Notes: generated from the letters alone by a model not told the origin. A stretch of DNA of 64,000 bases from JAJPKK01 sp963844635 (GCA_963844635.1 CAWJPD010000001.1:310001-374000); one strand, 5' to 3'. Shown: positions 27,589-36,720, counted from the stretch's first letter. Numbers and translations are program-made.

Positions 27589-28686
27589 CTAAGACTGGAG
27601 CCGCGGCAGCAACCGGATCGCGTTTCCGCTCGCAATCGCGCGCAAATCGTCGACGGAAAGGCCGATTTCCTTCAAGCGCGCGATCTGATCGAGCGGATAA
27701 TAGGGATAATCGGTGCCGTATGTGATTTGCGAAGCCGGCACGAGCTTGCGCAAGGCCGCCATCGCGGCCGGATGGGTGGCATTGGCGGTGTCATAATGGA
27801 GCCGGCGCAATTCGGCTTCGACGCCGTCGGGAGCGGGGCCGTCCGCCCCCATTTGTCGTAAACGCGTGTCGTAGAACGCTTCGATGCGGCCAGCCAGCAT
27901 CGGGACGGTGCCTCCGCCATGGGAAAACAGCCAGTTGATATCGCGCCATCGCGCGAAGCCGCCGCTGACCAGCAGGCTGGCAACGGTGCGCGTCGTTTCG
28001 TGCGGGACTTCAATGACGGCAACCGGAACGCCCACTGAAAGATTGCTGCAGCAGTTCGCGACCAGGGGATGAACATAGACGACGGATTTGCGCCGGTTGA
28101 GTTCGTCGAACACCGGCCGATAAGCGGCATCGCCGAGCCACTTGTCACCGTAATTGGTTTGTACGACAATTCCGTCGGCCTTCAACGTCCCGAACGCATA
28201 TTCGATTTCGTTCAGCGCCGTATCGGTGTCGAGCATCGATAACGTCGCGAACAACCCGAACCGGCCGGGATGATCGCGCACCAGTTCCGCGCCGTAATCG
28301 TTGCAAACGCGCACCATGCGGGCCGCTGCCCGCGCTCCCTCATCGAACCAGACGCCGGGTGTCGAAGCTACCGACAGGACCGCGGTCGTGACCCCATTCT
28401 CGTCCATCCCCTCGATCGCTTTCGCCGCTGACCACGCCACCTGACTAGGGTAATGCGGGATTTTGTGGGCGTCTTCCCAGTCGAGCCACGCCTTCTGGTA
28501 GGCCGGGGGATAGTAGTGATGATGGGTATCGATCAGCGTTGGCCCGCCGGACTGTGCAAACAGGGATGACCCGGACCCTAGCGCGACAATACCGCAAGCC
28601 GCCGTTCCGGCCAGGAACTCACGACGGGAGGGGCGTCTCGTGCAGAGCGTACTGGCATGATGATGATGGGATCGGCACAGGATCAT
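27589..28686 (-). CDS. Tat-exported amidohydrolase family 2 protein
   Basis: About 365 residues from ATG 28686; the frame is open further upstream but without signal-like sequence. A His-rich N-terminus is followed by a twin-arginine signal (RRPSRREFLAGTAACGIVAL). The catalytic domain is a TIM-barrel metal-dependent hydrolase: DTHHHYYPP near the start of the mature protein (HxH), a VYVHPLV histidine, FSHGGG, and the terminal YGTDYPYYP aspartate. Relatives include decarboxylases such as gamma-resorcylate decarboxylase and true hydrolases. The substrate cannot be told. Export to the periplasm is inferred from the signal. Confidence 0.8.
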   Translation of the reverse strand: MILCRSHHHHASTLCTRRPSRREFLAGTAACGIVALGSGSSLFAQSGGPTLIDTHHHYYPPAYQKAWLDWEDAHKIPHYPSQVAWSAAKAIEGMDENGVTTAVLSVASTPGVWFDEGARAAARMVRVCNDYGAELVRDHPGRFGLFATLSMLDTDTALNEIEYAFGTLKADGIVVQTNYGDKWLGDAAYRPVFDELNRRKSVVYVHPLVANCCSNLSVGVPVAVIEVPHETTRTVASLLVSGGFARWRDINWLFSHGGGTVPMLAGRIEAFYDTRLRQMGADGPAPDGVEAELRRLHYDTANATHPAAMAALRKLVPASQITYGTDYPYYPLDQIARLKEIGLSVDDLRAIASGNAIRLLPRLQS

Positions 28687-29162
28687 GATGTGGTTTCCCG
28701 CACGGCTGTCGAGAGGTAATCCCTGACAGTGTTCCTCTTCGCGCGGATGATCAACCCAGGGGAAGCCGAATACTCGTGCTGACACGCTGGTTGGGCGTTG
28801 TCAGCATAGCGGGCGCTGTGCTTGCCGAAATTGCGTTAATAAGAGGTTCTCGTGAACTCCACGCGGATAGAGGAGCGCTGATGAGCATATGTTCCTATTC
28901 GCTTGGCCGGCAAAACGAAATCGAAGTTCTCTGGGAACGACGAGAAACAAACCGAGAATATAACACACAGGGTCATACACTGGATGCAAATATATGACAT
29001 TATATTCAGAAATCCGTGGATTGGTGGAATGTGTTATTTATAACAGTGGCCCGATCATAATTACTTTTTCATATACAAGATACGGGCTGGGGGAAGGCCC
29101 GGATCTGGAGGTTCGCGCCTTCTTCGGGTCCGGGCCGCTTGATAGGAATATAGTCGTAAATC
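28687..29162. other. AT-rich intergenic island with a GC hairpin
   Basis: 28960-29090 is markedly AT-rich compared with the rest of the window (GATGCAAATATATGACATTA, for example). At 29096-29136 there is an 8-bp perfect inverted repeat GGCCCGGA...TCCGGGCC with a 25-base loop, just before the GIY-YIG-like gene. No gene is supported; the composition suggests imported DNA or a promoter-rich region. Confidence 0.45.
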
Positions 29163-29720
29163 ATGACGGATTTGTCATTGTTGCATCATGTTGCGGTTCC
29201 TTCGCCGATCCTGCAACGCGGCTTCTGGCTCTATGTCTGGAAGGTGGGCCTGCCCGGAGGGGGGGTCGGCCATTATGTCGGCATGACGGGAGATACCGGG
29301 GCAGCGCGGGCGCAGTCGGCGGCGAACCATGTTGCCGCCCATCTCGGCTTCAGCGTCAATGCCAGCGCGATCCGCAAGTGCATGCTGCGCAAACATCGCG
29401 CCCGCCTTGAGGATTGCCGCTCGCTCGATTTTTTTGCCTTCGGCCCGGTTTATCCGGAGCCGGGCACTGCGGATTATCCGGCGATGCGGGCGAAAGTTAC
29501 CGCGCTCGCCAAGCAGCTATGGCAGCGCATGGAAGCGGGCGGGTACGAGATGCTGAACGTGCCGCCACAGACAATGTCGCCGTTGGATATCGAACGATGG
29601 AGGGATGTTTGTGTCGCCTTTCAGCGACAGTTCGCAAATCTGCGGTTAAGCCCGCATCATGGGTCAACGGCGCCGCGAACGGAAATTGTGGCTGAAACGC
29701 GTTCTCCCGGCGTGAGTTGA
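29163..29720 (+). CDS. GIY-YIG-like nuclease domain protein (tentative)
   Basis: 185 residues. The segment GFWLYVWKV...GHYVGMTGD at about 20-44 has the layout of a GIY-YIG nuclease core (x-I/L-Y-x...x-Y-V-G-x-T). It is followed by an Arg (AARAQ) and a His (SAANH) at spacings compatible with the catalytic Arg and His of that fold. The remainder is helical and unfamiliar. The assignment is by eye and needs a profile search. It stands alone downstream of an AT-rich stretch, which may mean recent acquisition. No clear Shine-Dalgarno sequence is visible. Confidence 0.55.
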   Translation: MTDLSLLHHVAVPSPILQRGFWLYVWKVGLPGGGVGHYVGMTGDTGAARAQSAANHVAAHLGFSVNASAIRKCMLRKHRARLEDCRSLDFFAFGPVYPEPGTADYPAMRAKVTALAKQLWQRMEAGGYEMLNVPPQTMSPLDIERWRDVCVAFQRQFANLRLSPHHGSTAPRTEIVAETRSPGVS

Positions 29721-29853
29721 ATACATCAGCGCTGGCATTTGCCCTGATGAGGGAGGGCTTGCGGCCTCTCGCCGAAGCGAAGACGGTCGGATGACAATCG
29801 CGGCTCGCCCCGGTTCATGGTATCAAAAGCCTTCAACTTTTATGGAGCGTAGG

Positions 29854-30285
29854 ATGACCAGAAAAGCTCTCGGACTTGCTGGTTTGGTAGGGATTGTCTC
29901 GGCCCTTTTTGCCGCGCCTGCCTTGGCACACCATGCTTTCGCGATGTTCGATCAGTCGCGAACGGCATACCTGACGGGAACGGTGAAGCAGTTCGAACTC
30001 GTCAATCCGCACGGATGGCTCCATGTCAGCGTCACGAACGACAAGGGCGAGATGTCGACCTGGTCATTCGAGGGCGGATCAGTCGCACAACTGGTGGGCC
30101 TGGGGTGGAAAGACAGCCTCAAGCCGGGGGAGACGGTGGAGGTCGGTTTCCGTCCCCTCAAGGACGGCTCACGCGGCGGCCAACTGATGAGCGTCAAGCT
30201 CCAGGGCGGGCAGAAGCTGTGTTCGAACCGCGGCTGCGGCGATGGGACCGGCGCCATTGTCCCGGGCGTCTATCGCGATCAGTGA
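29854..30285 (+). CDS. Secreted DUF6152 protein
   Basis: About 143 residues. I choose ATG 29854 because GGAGCG/AGG sequences lie just upstream and a typical signal peptide follows (MTRKALGLAGLVGIVSALFA, cleavage near ALA-HH). The mature N-terminus HHAFAMFDQSRTAYLTGTV, then LVNPHGWLHV and a W-S-F strand, match DUF6152, a small beta-rich periplasmic family of unknown function common in Hyphomicrobiales. Two cysteines near the end (LCSNRGCG) may pair. The frame is open further upstream, but those codons add no signal-like sequence. Confidence 0.75.
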   Translation: MTRKALGLAGLVGIVSALFAAPALAHHAFAMFDQSRTAYLTGTVKQFELVNPHGWLHVSVTNDKGEMSTWSFEGGSVAQLVGLGWKDSLKPGETVEVGFRPLKDGSRGGQLMSVKLQGGQKLCSNRGCGDGTGAIVPGVYRDQ

Positions 30286-30465
30286 GGAGCAGCGGCGCCA
30301 GGTTCCCGATCCGTGATTGCGGGGCGGCGCCAAGCTAGCGACGCCACTGGGCTCCCCGTTCGCCCCATGCGTGGCATCCCGCCATGACTTGATGGGGAAA
30401 AGCGTCGACGGCGCACTCGACCGATTGCGCTTCATCGAGGAAATCAAGGCACCGGAAAACAAATA

Positions 30466-30487
30466 AGGCGCAAGTTTCCTTGCGCCT
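30466..30487 (-). terminator. Rho-independent terminator of carD
   Basis: Perfect 9-bp stem AGGCGCAAG / CTTGCGCCT with a 4-base loop. On the minus strand it is followed by TTATTTG, so it most likely ends transcription of carD. Confidence 0.75.
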
Positions 30488-30545
30488 CGCTCAAGCTGTA
30501 GAATGCGCTGCGCTGACTGCGCGCCGCTGACGAAGCGTGTAAGAA

Positions 30546-31304
30546 TCAGGCGGCTTCGTCCTCGATGACCGGTTCTTCGCTCTCGGCGGATTTGCCGCGC
30601 CGTGGACCTTTGGCGAGCGCTGCCTCGATCTCCTTAATGGCCTCCGTCTCAGTAATCCGCTGGACGGCTGAAATCTCGCGCGACAGCCGGTCGAGGGCTG
30701 CCTCGTAGAGTTGCCTTTCACTGTATGACTGTTCGGGCTGCGATTCGGACCGATAAAGGTCCCAAACCACTTCCGAGATTGAGACGATGTCTCCCGAATT
30801 GATCTTCGTCTCGTATTCCTGGGCGCGGCGAGACCACATCGTTCGCTTGACGCGGGCGCGTCCCTTAAGCGTCTCCAGCGCCCGTTTGACGATCGGCGGC
30901 TCGGCAAGTTTGCGCATGCCGACCGCCGAGATTTTGGCGACGGGTACGCGCAAGGTCATCTTGTCCTTGACGAAATGAATGACGAACAACTCCAACTTGC
31001 TGCCTGCAACCTCCTGCTCCTCAATGGCGATAATCTGGCCCACGCCATGCGCAGGATAAACAATGAACTCGGTGGTCTTGAAGCCTTGCCTTTGGGTTGC
31101 TTTTTTCGAGGTCATCCCCTGGTTCACTCCTTGGCCCTTTGGCCTGATGCGGCTGGTGGCCTTGGCTGCGGGCGCTATGCGACGCGACGCCCGGGTAGCC
31201 TCGGCGGACCTTCGCGGGGTGGTCGCCGAGGTAAGCTTTGCGGTCTTTTTCGTCTTTGACCGATGACGAATCTTGCCTGCCACTGCCGATTGCGTGGGTC
31301 TCAC
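30546..31304 (-). CDS. carD: CarD/CdnL-family RNA polymerase-binding regulator
   Basis: CarD-type proteins bind the RNA polymerase beta subunit and stabilise open complexes at rRNA and housekeeping promoters. The conserved core begins near residue 75 with KTTEFIVYPAHGVGQI (the RNAP-interaction Tudor-like domain). The helical DNA-binding domain follows with RAQEYETKINSGDIVSISEVVWDL. The 63 residues before an internal ATG at 31115 are Lys/Ala/Arg-rich and histone-like. They may be a genuine basic extension, as in some relatives, or upstream sequence; ATG 31115 would give about 189 residues. It ends at a strong terminator and shares orientation with fdxA and the S4 and helicase genes. Confidence 0.88.
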   Translation of the reverse strand: MRPTQSAVAGKIRHRSKTKKTAKLTSATTPRRSAEATRASRRIAPAAKATSRIRPKGQGVNQGMTSKKATQRQGFKTTEFIVYPAHGVGQIIAIEEQEVAGSKLELFVIHFVKDKMTLRVPVAKISAVGMRKLAEPPIVKRALETLKGRARVKRTMWSRRAQEYETKINSGDIVSISEVVWDLYRSESQPEQSYSERQLYEAALDRLSREISAVQRITETEAIKEIEAALAKGPRRGKSAESEEPVIEDEAA

Positions 31305-31529
31305 GCCCCTTGTTTGACGGATCCTCGGGAATGCTTCGAAAAAATACGCCCCCTTCAGGAGCGTCGAAGCCGACGTGTTCTTGTTCCCGGGTACATATCA
31401 CATTTCCCGCAAATCTCAATGCCTTACCGTTGGTAATTGTGTTTATTTTCGCCACCGGAACCCAACAAGTCTATCAAAAATGCGTCACCGTCGTGGTGAA
31501 CGGCGGCGCCGCGGCATTATGGCGCCCTC

Positions 31530-31632
31530 AGGGTACCCGCGAAGATAACGGGCATCGGTCCCACGGCCGTTCGCTGCATCAAGCTGCCGATTTCTGGCGA
31601 ATGTCGGAACAATTACTTTCGCGGCAGCCCTA
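31530..31632. repeat. Family B palindromic repeat (copy 2), supplies fdxA stop codon
   Basis: AGGGTACCCGCGAAGATAAC at the left and a degenerate complement ending GCGGCAGCCCTAA at the right. The terminal CTA at 31630-31632 is the complement of the fdxA TAG stop. Confidence 0.75.
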
Positions 31633-31965
31633 ATCTCCGCTGCCGGGGCCGGGGTCGAAATCCTTGACCTTTTCAGGCACTCCGTCCCAATCCTTGCCGT
31701 CCGGGGGGCCCTCACGTTTGATCGTGATGTTCGGCCAAGTCTTCGCATATTCCGCATTGAGGCTCAGCCATTTTTCAAGGCCGGGCTCGGTGTCGGGCTT
31801 GATCGCCTCCGCGGGACATTCCGGTTCGCAAACGCCGCAATCGATGCACTCGTCCGGATGGATCACGAGCATATTGGCGCCTTCGTAGAAGCAGTCCACC
31901 GGACACACCTCGACGCAATCCATATATTTGCACTTTATGCAATTCTCGACCACGACATAGGTCAT
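31630..31965 (-). CDS. fdxA: 7Fe (3Fe-4S/4Fe-4S) ferredoxin
   Basis: 111 residues from ATG 31965, with GGGAG at 9-13 bases upstream; the longer frame upstream runs into a repeat. MTYVVVENCIKCKYMDCVEVCPVDCFYEG carries the first cluster cysteines, in the 7Fe pattern, and IHPDECIDCGVCEPECPAEAI the second set. The C-terminal extension (about 30 residues) is typical of FdxA of Azotobacter/Rhizobium type. A cytoplasmic electron carrier. It lies between carD and the S4/helicase genes, an arrangement common in the Hyphomicrobiales. The stop codon is formed by the flanking family B repeat. Confidence 0.93.
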   Translation of the reverse strand: MTYVVVENCIKCKYMDCVEVCPVDCFYEGANMLVIHPDECIDCGVCEPECPAEAIKPDTEPGLEKWLSLNAEYAKTWPNITIKREGPPDGKDWDGVPEKVKDFDPGPGSGD

Positions 31966-32037
31966 CAACCAACTCCCGCCGCATCCCGGGGGTGCGCGCG
32001 CCCTATCGGTCGCGCTCTTGCGCAATCCCGCCTGGGC

Positions 32038-32139
32038 TGAGGGCTTCCGCGAAAACAACTGCTCCGACACTCGGCAGAAATCAGCAGCGTGCAGCGACGG
32101 CCCGGCACCGGATTCAGTTATTTTCGTGGGTACCCTTAG
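32038..32139. repeat. Family B palindromic repeat (copy 3)
   Basis: From TGAGGGCTTCCGCGAAAACA to CAGTTATTTTCGTGGGTACC and CTTAG. Its right end shares TTAG with the adjoining family A copy 4. Confidence 0.8.
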
Positions 32140-32239
32140 CGCAAGATCCCGAAAAGTCGCAGATCTTTCGGACGAGATCATGCGCAAAATCGAAGGGAAT
32201 CGAGCAGGAGGCGATACCGGCTGAACGCATACCGCTTAG
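32136..32239. repeat. Family A repeat, short form (copy 4)
   Basis: From TTAGCGCAAGATCCCG to CATACCGCTTAG, about 104 bases. The central GCGCATCCGTCG hairpin is missing, leaving the two outer hairpins. First of two head-to-tail copies. Confidence 0.8.
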
Positions 32240-32339
32240 CGCAGGATCCCGTAAAGTTGCAGATTTTTCGGACAAGATCATGCGCAAAATCAATGACGGT
32301 CGAGCGGGAGGCGGTTCAAATTGAACGCATCCCGCTTAG
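32236..32339. repeat. Family A repeat, short form (copy 5), tandem with copy 4
   Basis: From TTAGCGCAGGATCCCG to CATCCCGCTTAG. It overlaps copy 4 by the shared TTAG, giving a 100-base period. Confidence 0.8.
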
Positions 32340-32404
32340 CCCGCTTGTCGATTATGCATAGATCATCCGCCCTGCGAGAGGAATAAGCGCGATGACGAGC
32401 CGGA

Positions 32405-32695
32405 TCACGGCCCATTCGGCGATGATTGCGCGGCGGCAAGGTCGTCATAGAGAAGCAGGGCCGCGTCGGCACCGCTGCGGCGCGGTGCAAATCCGCGAAC
32501 TTTCAAGATGCGGATGCCGCGATCGAGTGCGATGGTCAGCACATCCCCAAGTTTCACTTCGCTGCTCGGAGCATGGACGCGAATTCCGTTGACTCGGACG
32601 TGCCCCGATGACGCCAGCGCAGCCGCGGCGGTCCGGGTTCGCACGACACGGGCGTGCCACAACCATCGGTCAATTCGTTGCCGCTCCTCTGTCAA
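32405..32695 (-). CDS. S4-domain RNA-binding protein (HslR-like)
   Basis: About 96 residues if translation starts at the TTG at 32695. The S4 domain occupies the first 60: RIDRWLWHARVVRTRTAAAALASSGHVRVNG, then SSEVKLGDVLTI. HslR-type proteins bind stalled 50S subunits carrying peptidyl-tRNA after heat stress. The frame stays open upstream through a family B and then a family A repeat to 32866, so an N-terminal extension encoded by repeat DNA is possible. I think it is more likely untranslated, because the S4 domain begins right after 32695. No ATG is well placed. Same strand as the helicase gene. Confidence 0.75.
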   Translation of the reverse strand: MTEERQRIDRWLWHARVVRTRTAAAALASSGHVRVNGIRVHAPSSEVKLGDVLTIALDRGIRILKVRGFAPRRSGADAALLLYDDLAAAQSSPNGP

Positions 32696-32706
32696 GGCAA
32701 ATCGCC

Positions 32707-32812
32707 TTAGGCTACCCGCGAAAATAACTGAATTATTTCCATGGCTGTTAGCCGCACTAGGCTCCTGGGTGCTGCCGAATATCAGAGCAGTTATTTTCGC
32801 GGGTGCCCTTAG
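32707..32812. repeat. Family B palindromic repeat (copy 4)
   Basis: TTAGGCTACCCGCGAAAATA at the left and CAGTTATTTTCGCGGGTGCC then CTTAG at the right. A textbook copy, about 20 bp of terminal inverted repeat, directly upstream of the S4-domain gene. Confidence 0.85.
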
Positions 32813-32913
32813 CGCATGATCCCTTAAAGTTGCAGACTTTTCGGACAAGATCATGCGCAAAATCAATCATGATCGAGCGGGAGGCAATTCAAACTGAACG
32901 CATCCCGCTCTAG
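32809..32913. repeat. Family A repeat, short form (copy 6), supplies helicase stop codon
   Basis: From TTAGCGCATGATCCC to CATCCCGCTCTAG. The terminal CTA at 32910-32912 is the complement of the TAG stop of the helicase gene. Confidence 0.85.
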
Positions 32914-35900
32914 CGGCCCTCCTTGGCATTCGCTTCAAGCTGGGCCTTGAGCGCGGCAAGTTTGGCAAACGGCGAATCGGGATCCGGCTGCTTTTCGCGC
33001 TCACGCCGCGGCACATAATCGCGGCGATCTTTCGCTTGGCCGCGATCCCTCGCGTAGCGGGAGCCTTCGCCTTGCGCCGCAAACTCGCGACCGCGTCCTT
33101 GCGGTTCCGCACGCTCGGCGCGCTCCGGGCTGTGCTGGCGCTCCGCCTTGCGGGTTTCCTGGCTTCGGCCCGACTGCGCTGTATCGCGCGGCTCGCGTCC
33201 TGGCTCAAACACGGTCCAGCGCCGCGGTGGCCGCCCGCTCCGCGCTGGCCTTTGCTGCGCAACATTCGCCTGCGTTTCCGTGGGCTGCTCGCCCTGCTCG
33301 GCAGCGCCGCTTGGCGATGCGGCAAGTGCTGCCTCTCCATTGCGAGCGCGGCGCGGCGCATCCTGTCTCGACTTGCGCGACGATCGACGCTCGCCGCGAT
33401 GCCGATCGCCACGGCCACCGGGAAACCAGACCTCGATGAGTTCGGGCTCCTGGGCCGCCGGGAGGTCGGGACCGGTCTCGGCAGCGGCGGCGACGCCGGT
33501 TTCGGGAGTAGCCGCTTGGTTCCTGCCGGCCTCGCCAGCGTCACTTGGCCCTTGCACAATGCCGGTGCCGTCGGCGCTTGCGTCCTGTTCCTCGCCGTCT
33601 GACGCCGTCTCGGTCGCGCTATCCTGGTTCGGTGGCGCTGCCTGGGGCGCGGCATCGTCGCTGACAGGGGCGCCCGCAGCCGCCGCATCGTCATCCGCCA
33701 CCAGTTTCTCCCAAGACAATGTCTGATCAGCGTCCGTCCGATCCGGTGCAGCGAGCGGCGTCGGCGGCGGCACGACTTCATCCATCCGCTCGGGAGAAGA
33801 GCCGGCAAGCCAATGGGCTTCTGGTTCGGGCCTCGGAGCTTCCGGCGGTGTCGCTTCGATAGGGGCCGGGCCTGCGTCCCCGTTCTCCGAAACAGCGGGA
33901 TTGTCATGCATGTCGGTGCCGACATCGATCGTGGCACGCTCGACGACAGTCTCCTGGTCGATCGCGTCGGCGCCGAGCGGAACATCCGACAAGTCGGACG
34001 CGACCGAGTTGCTGTCGACCGCATCGGTCTCTTTGGCGCCAGTTTGCCCGGCATCGGCGCCGATCGCATCGGCGGCAACCGGAGGCGGCTCCGGCGGCTT
34101 CGGCCGTTTTTCCATGCGATAGCCGAGCGCGCGCAGAATCGAGGCGAAATCCTCGCCCGAGGCGCCTGTCAGCGATGTCATCGCTTGGGTCACCGTGAAC
34201 CCGGCACCATCGAACGCGCCGCTTGGTTTCGGCGCCCCCGATGAGGAGCGCCACGACAGTGCGGGGCGGATCAGGTCCGCCAGCCGCTCGAGAATATCGA
34301 CGCGGACGGCGCGCGCGCCGCACACTCGATACCCGACGGTGCGATAGAGCGTGCGGTTCACCTCGTTATCCACGGCAAACGAGGTCCGTCCGGTAGCGGC
34401 GAGCCGTTGCAACTCATCGAGGCCTTTGAGTTCGGGCCCGCCATGCTTCAACGCCCAGAGCTGCGCGGCGAGCGCACGCGGCGCCGGTTTGAGCTGAAGC
34501 GGCAGATAAACGTGATAGGCTCCGAACCTCACACCATGATGGCGCAGCGTCGCGCGCGATCGCTGGTCGAGGCTTCTCAGGTCGTCGGTGACCTTGCCAC
34601 GCTCGAGCACGCCGAGCGCCTCGACGAGCTGGTAGGCGATGCCGCGGGCAAGGCCGGTAATGTCCGCTGCCGCGCCGAGCACAAACAGCGGCGCGAGCAG
34701 CCTCTCGATGTAGGTCCTGGTCCACAGGTCGAGGCGGGTCTGCACCGCTTCGAGCGGTGCGCCGTTCAACTGTTCGTCCGCAAGGACGCGCGCCCGCGGC
34801 CGCAGCGCGAAATCGCCGGGAAGCAGTTTCGCGACCGGCGCGCCGAGCCATCGGATGGCGGCGTCCGATGTCAGCACGAACTGGGAGTCGGGCGCATGCG
34901 AAAGGCGGTTGGCACGAGCTTCGATTTCGCCGGCCAGCACCTTTTGCGCCGCGGCCGACAGCGCCTTGGCATCCGACCCTCCGGCCGTCGCATCGGGCGC
35001 GAATCGGAAGCCGTCCAGCCGGCCGATGGTGTGTCCCTCGACGACCACTTCGCCGGTCTTGGTGATCTCCGCATCCAGCATGCTGTTCTCTCGCAACCGC
35101 CGCATCAACACGCTGGTGCGCCGATCAACGAACCGCTCCGAAAGGCGTACATGCAGCGCATCGGACAGTCTGTCCTCGATCGCGCGCGTGACGCCCTGCC
35201 AATGGTCGGGGTCGCCAAGCCAGTCCGGCCGGTTCGCCGCAAACGTCCACGTCCTGATATGCGCGATGCGCGTCGATAGCGTGTCGATGTCGCCGTCGGC
35301 GTGATCGGCCTGCGCAATCTGGCGGCTGAACCAGTCATCGGGAATCCTACCCTCATGCTGTAGAAATCCATAGAGGGTGACGACCAATTCTGCGTGAGCG
35401 GCCGGCGAAATCTTTCGGTAGTCCGGGATCTGACACACGTCCCACAAGCGCTCGATGGCGGTGCGGTCGCGGGCAATCGCGCGGACACCCTCGTCGCGCG
35501 CCGCATGTTCGAACACCAGAATGTCTTCCGCCACCGGCGCGCGCGTGAGGTACGATTGCGCGGGCAGAGCCGCAAGCGAGGCCGCGAGCGCGCCGAGCGA
35601 GGCAAAGTCGAGATCGGCATTACGCCATTGCATGACCTTGACGGGTTCGAAGCTATGGCTCTCGAGCGCATGAACAAGTTCGGCATCGAAAGGTTGGCAC
35701 CGTCCGGTGGTGCCGAAGCTGCCATCGCGCGTGGCGCGTCCGGCGCGGCCCGCAATCTGGGCAAATTCCGCCGGGCTCAGTCGGCGAAACTGATATCCGT
35801 CGAACTTGCGGTCGGACGCGAAGGCAACGTGATCGACATCGAGATTGAGGCCCATGCCGATGGCATCGGTCGCCACGAGGTAATCGACATCCCCCGATTG

Positions 35901-36566
35901 ATAGAGTGCGACCTGGGCATTTCGGGTGCGCGGCGACAGCGCCCCGAGCACAACGGCGGCGCCGCCGCGCTGGCGCCTGACCAGCTCGGCAATGGCGTAG
36001 ACCTCGTCCGCCGAAAACGCCACGATCGCGGTGCGGCGTGGCTGCCGCGTGATCTTCTTCTCCCCCGCATAGGACAGTTGCGACAGGCGGGGCCGACTCA
36101 GAATATTGGCGCCCGGCAGCAGTTTCTCCACCATGGGGCGCACAGTCGCCGCGCCGAGCACCAGCGTCTCCTCGCGACCACGAAAGTTGAGCATTCGATC
36201 GGTGAACACATGGCCGCGCTCGAGGTCGGCTCCGAGCTGGACCTCGTCGATCGCCACGAAAGCGACATCGAGGTCGCGCGGCATCGCCTCCACCGTCGAG
36301 ACCCAAAAGCGGGGATTGGCGGGCTTGATCTTTTCCTCGCCGGTGATCAACGCCACTTCCTCGGCGCCGACCCGTTCCGCCACCTTGTTGTAGACTTCGC
36401 GGGCCAACAGGCGCAGCGGCAGCCCGATCAGCCCGGACGAATGCGCGAGCATGCGCTCGATCGCCAGATGGGTCTTCCCGGTATTGGTCGGTCCCAACAC
36501 GGCAGTGACGCCGTGGCCGCGGGCACGCGGGTCGCGGTCCGCGGATGAACTGAACGAGATCGGCAT
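32910..36566 (-). CDS. SUV3-like DExH-box helicase with long disordered C-terminus
   Basis: About 1218 residues from ATG 36566 (MPISFSSSADRDPRARGHG). The SF2 core has motif I GPTNTGKTH, motif II DEVQ (VAIDEVQLGAD), then TDAIGMGLNLDVDHVAF and QIAGRAGR (motif VI). The following region matches the mitochondrial SUV3-like bacterial branch. From about residue 780 the protein is an acidic/Ala/Pro-rich disordered tail that turns strongly basic (RGDRHRGERRSSRKSRQ) at the end. SUV3-like enzymes unwind RNA or RNA-DNA with degradosome partners, so an RNA-turnover role is inferred. It precedes the S4 gene on the same strand. Its TAG stop lies in a family A repeat. Confidence 0.88.
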   Translation of the reverse strand: MPISFSSSADRDPRARGHGVTAVLGPTNTGKTHLAIERMLAHSSGLIGLPLRLLAREVYNKVAERVGAEEVALITGEEKIKPANPRFWVSTVEAMPRDLDVAFVAIDEVQLGADLERGHVFTDRMLNFRGREETLVLGAATVRPMVEKLLPGANILSRPRLSQLSYAGEKKITRQPRRTAIVAFSADEVYAIAELVRRQRGGAAVVLGALSPRTRNAQVALYQSGDVDYLVATDAIGMGLNLDVDHVAFASDRKFDGYQFRRLSPAEFAQIAGRAGRATRDGSFGTTGRCQPFDAELVHALESHSFEPVKVMQWRNADLDFASLGALAASLAALPAQSYLTRAPVAEDILVFEHAARDEGVRAIARDRTAIERLWDVCQIPDYRKISPAAHAELVVTLYGFLQHEGRIPDDWFSRQIAQADHADGDIDTLSTRIAHIRTWTFAANRPDWLGDPDHWQGVTRAIEDRLSDALHVRLSERFVDRRTSVLMRRLRENSMLDAEITKTGEVVVEGHTIGRLDGFRFAPDATAGGSDAKALSAAAQKVLAGEIEARANRLSHAPDSQFVLTSDAAIRWLGAPVAKLLPGDFALRPRARVLADEQLNGAPLEAVQTRLDLWTRTYIERLLAPLFVLGAAADITGLARGIAYQLVEALGVLERGKVTDDLRSLDQRSRATLRHHGVRFGAYHVYLPLQLKPAPRALAAQLWALKHGGPELKGLDELQRLAATGRTSFAVDNEVNRTLYRTVGYRVCGARAVRVDILERLADLIRPALSWRSSSGAPKPSGAFDGAGFTVTQAMTSLTGASGEDFASILRALGYRMEKRPKPPEPPPVAADAIGADAGQTGAKETDAVDSNSVASDLSDVPLGADAIDQETVVERATIDVGTDMHDNPAVSENGDAGPAPIEATPPEAPRPEPEAHWLAGSSPERMDEVVPPPTPLAAPDRTDADQTLSWEKLVADDDAAAAGAPVSDDAAPQAAPPNQDSATETASDGEEQDASADGTGIVQGPSDAGEAGRNQAATPETGVAAAAETGPDLPAAQEPELIEVWFPGGRGDRHRGERRSSRKSRQDAPRRARNGEAALAASPSGAAEQGEQPTETQANVAQQRPARSGRPPRRWTVFEPGREPRDTAQSGRSQETRKAERQHSPERAERAEPQGRGREFAAQGEGSRYARDRGQAKDRRDYVPRREREKQPDPDSPFAKLAALKAQLEANAKEGR

Positions 36567-36618
36567 GAAAGCCTCCGCCGGCCCACGAAGCGGCCGGCGC
36601 CACTCAAGACAGGGCAGA

Positions 36619-36720
36619 TAACGCATGATCCCGAAAGGTTGCAGACCTTTCGACAAAGATCATGCACAAGTTCAAACGAACCGAGCGGGAAGCGTTTCAA
36701 GCTGAACGCATTCCGCTCGG
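36619..36720. repeat. Family A repeat, short form (copy 7)
   Basis: From AACGCATGATCCCG to GCATTCCGCTCG. It is slightly diverged and lies just upstream of the helicase start. It abuts family B copy 5. Confidence 0.75.

Noticed and set aside
32038..32339. CRISPR array
   Set aside because: The tandem repeats have no regular unique spacers and belong to dispersed palindromic families found singly elsewhere in the window.
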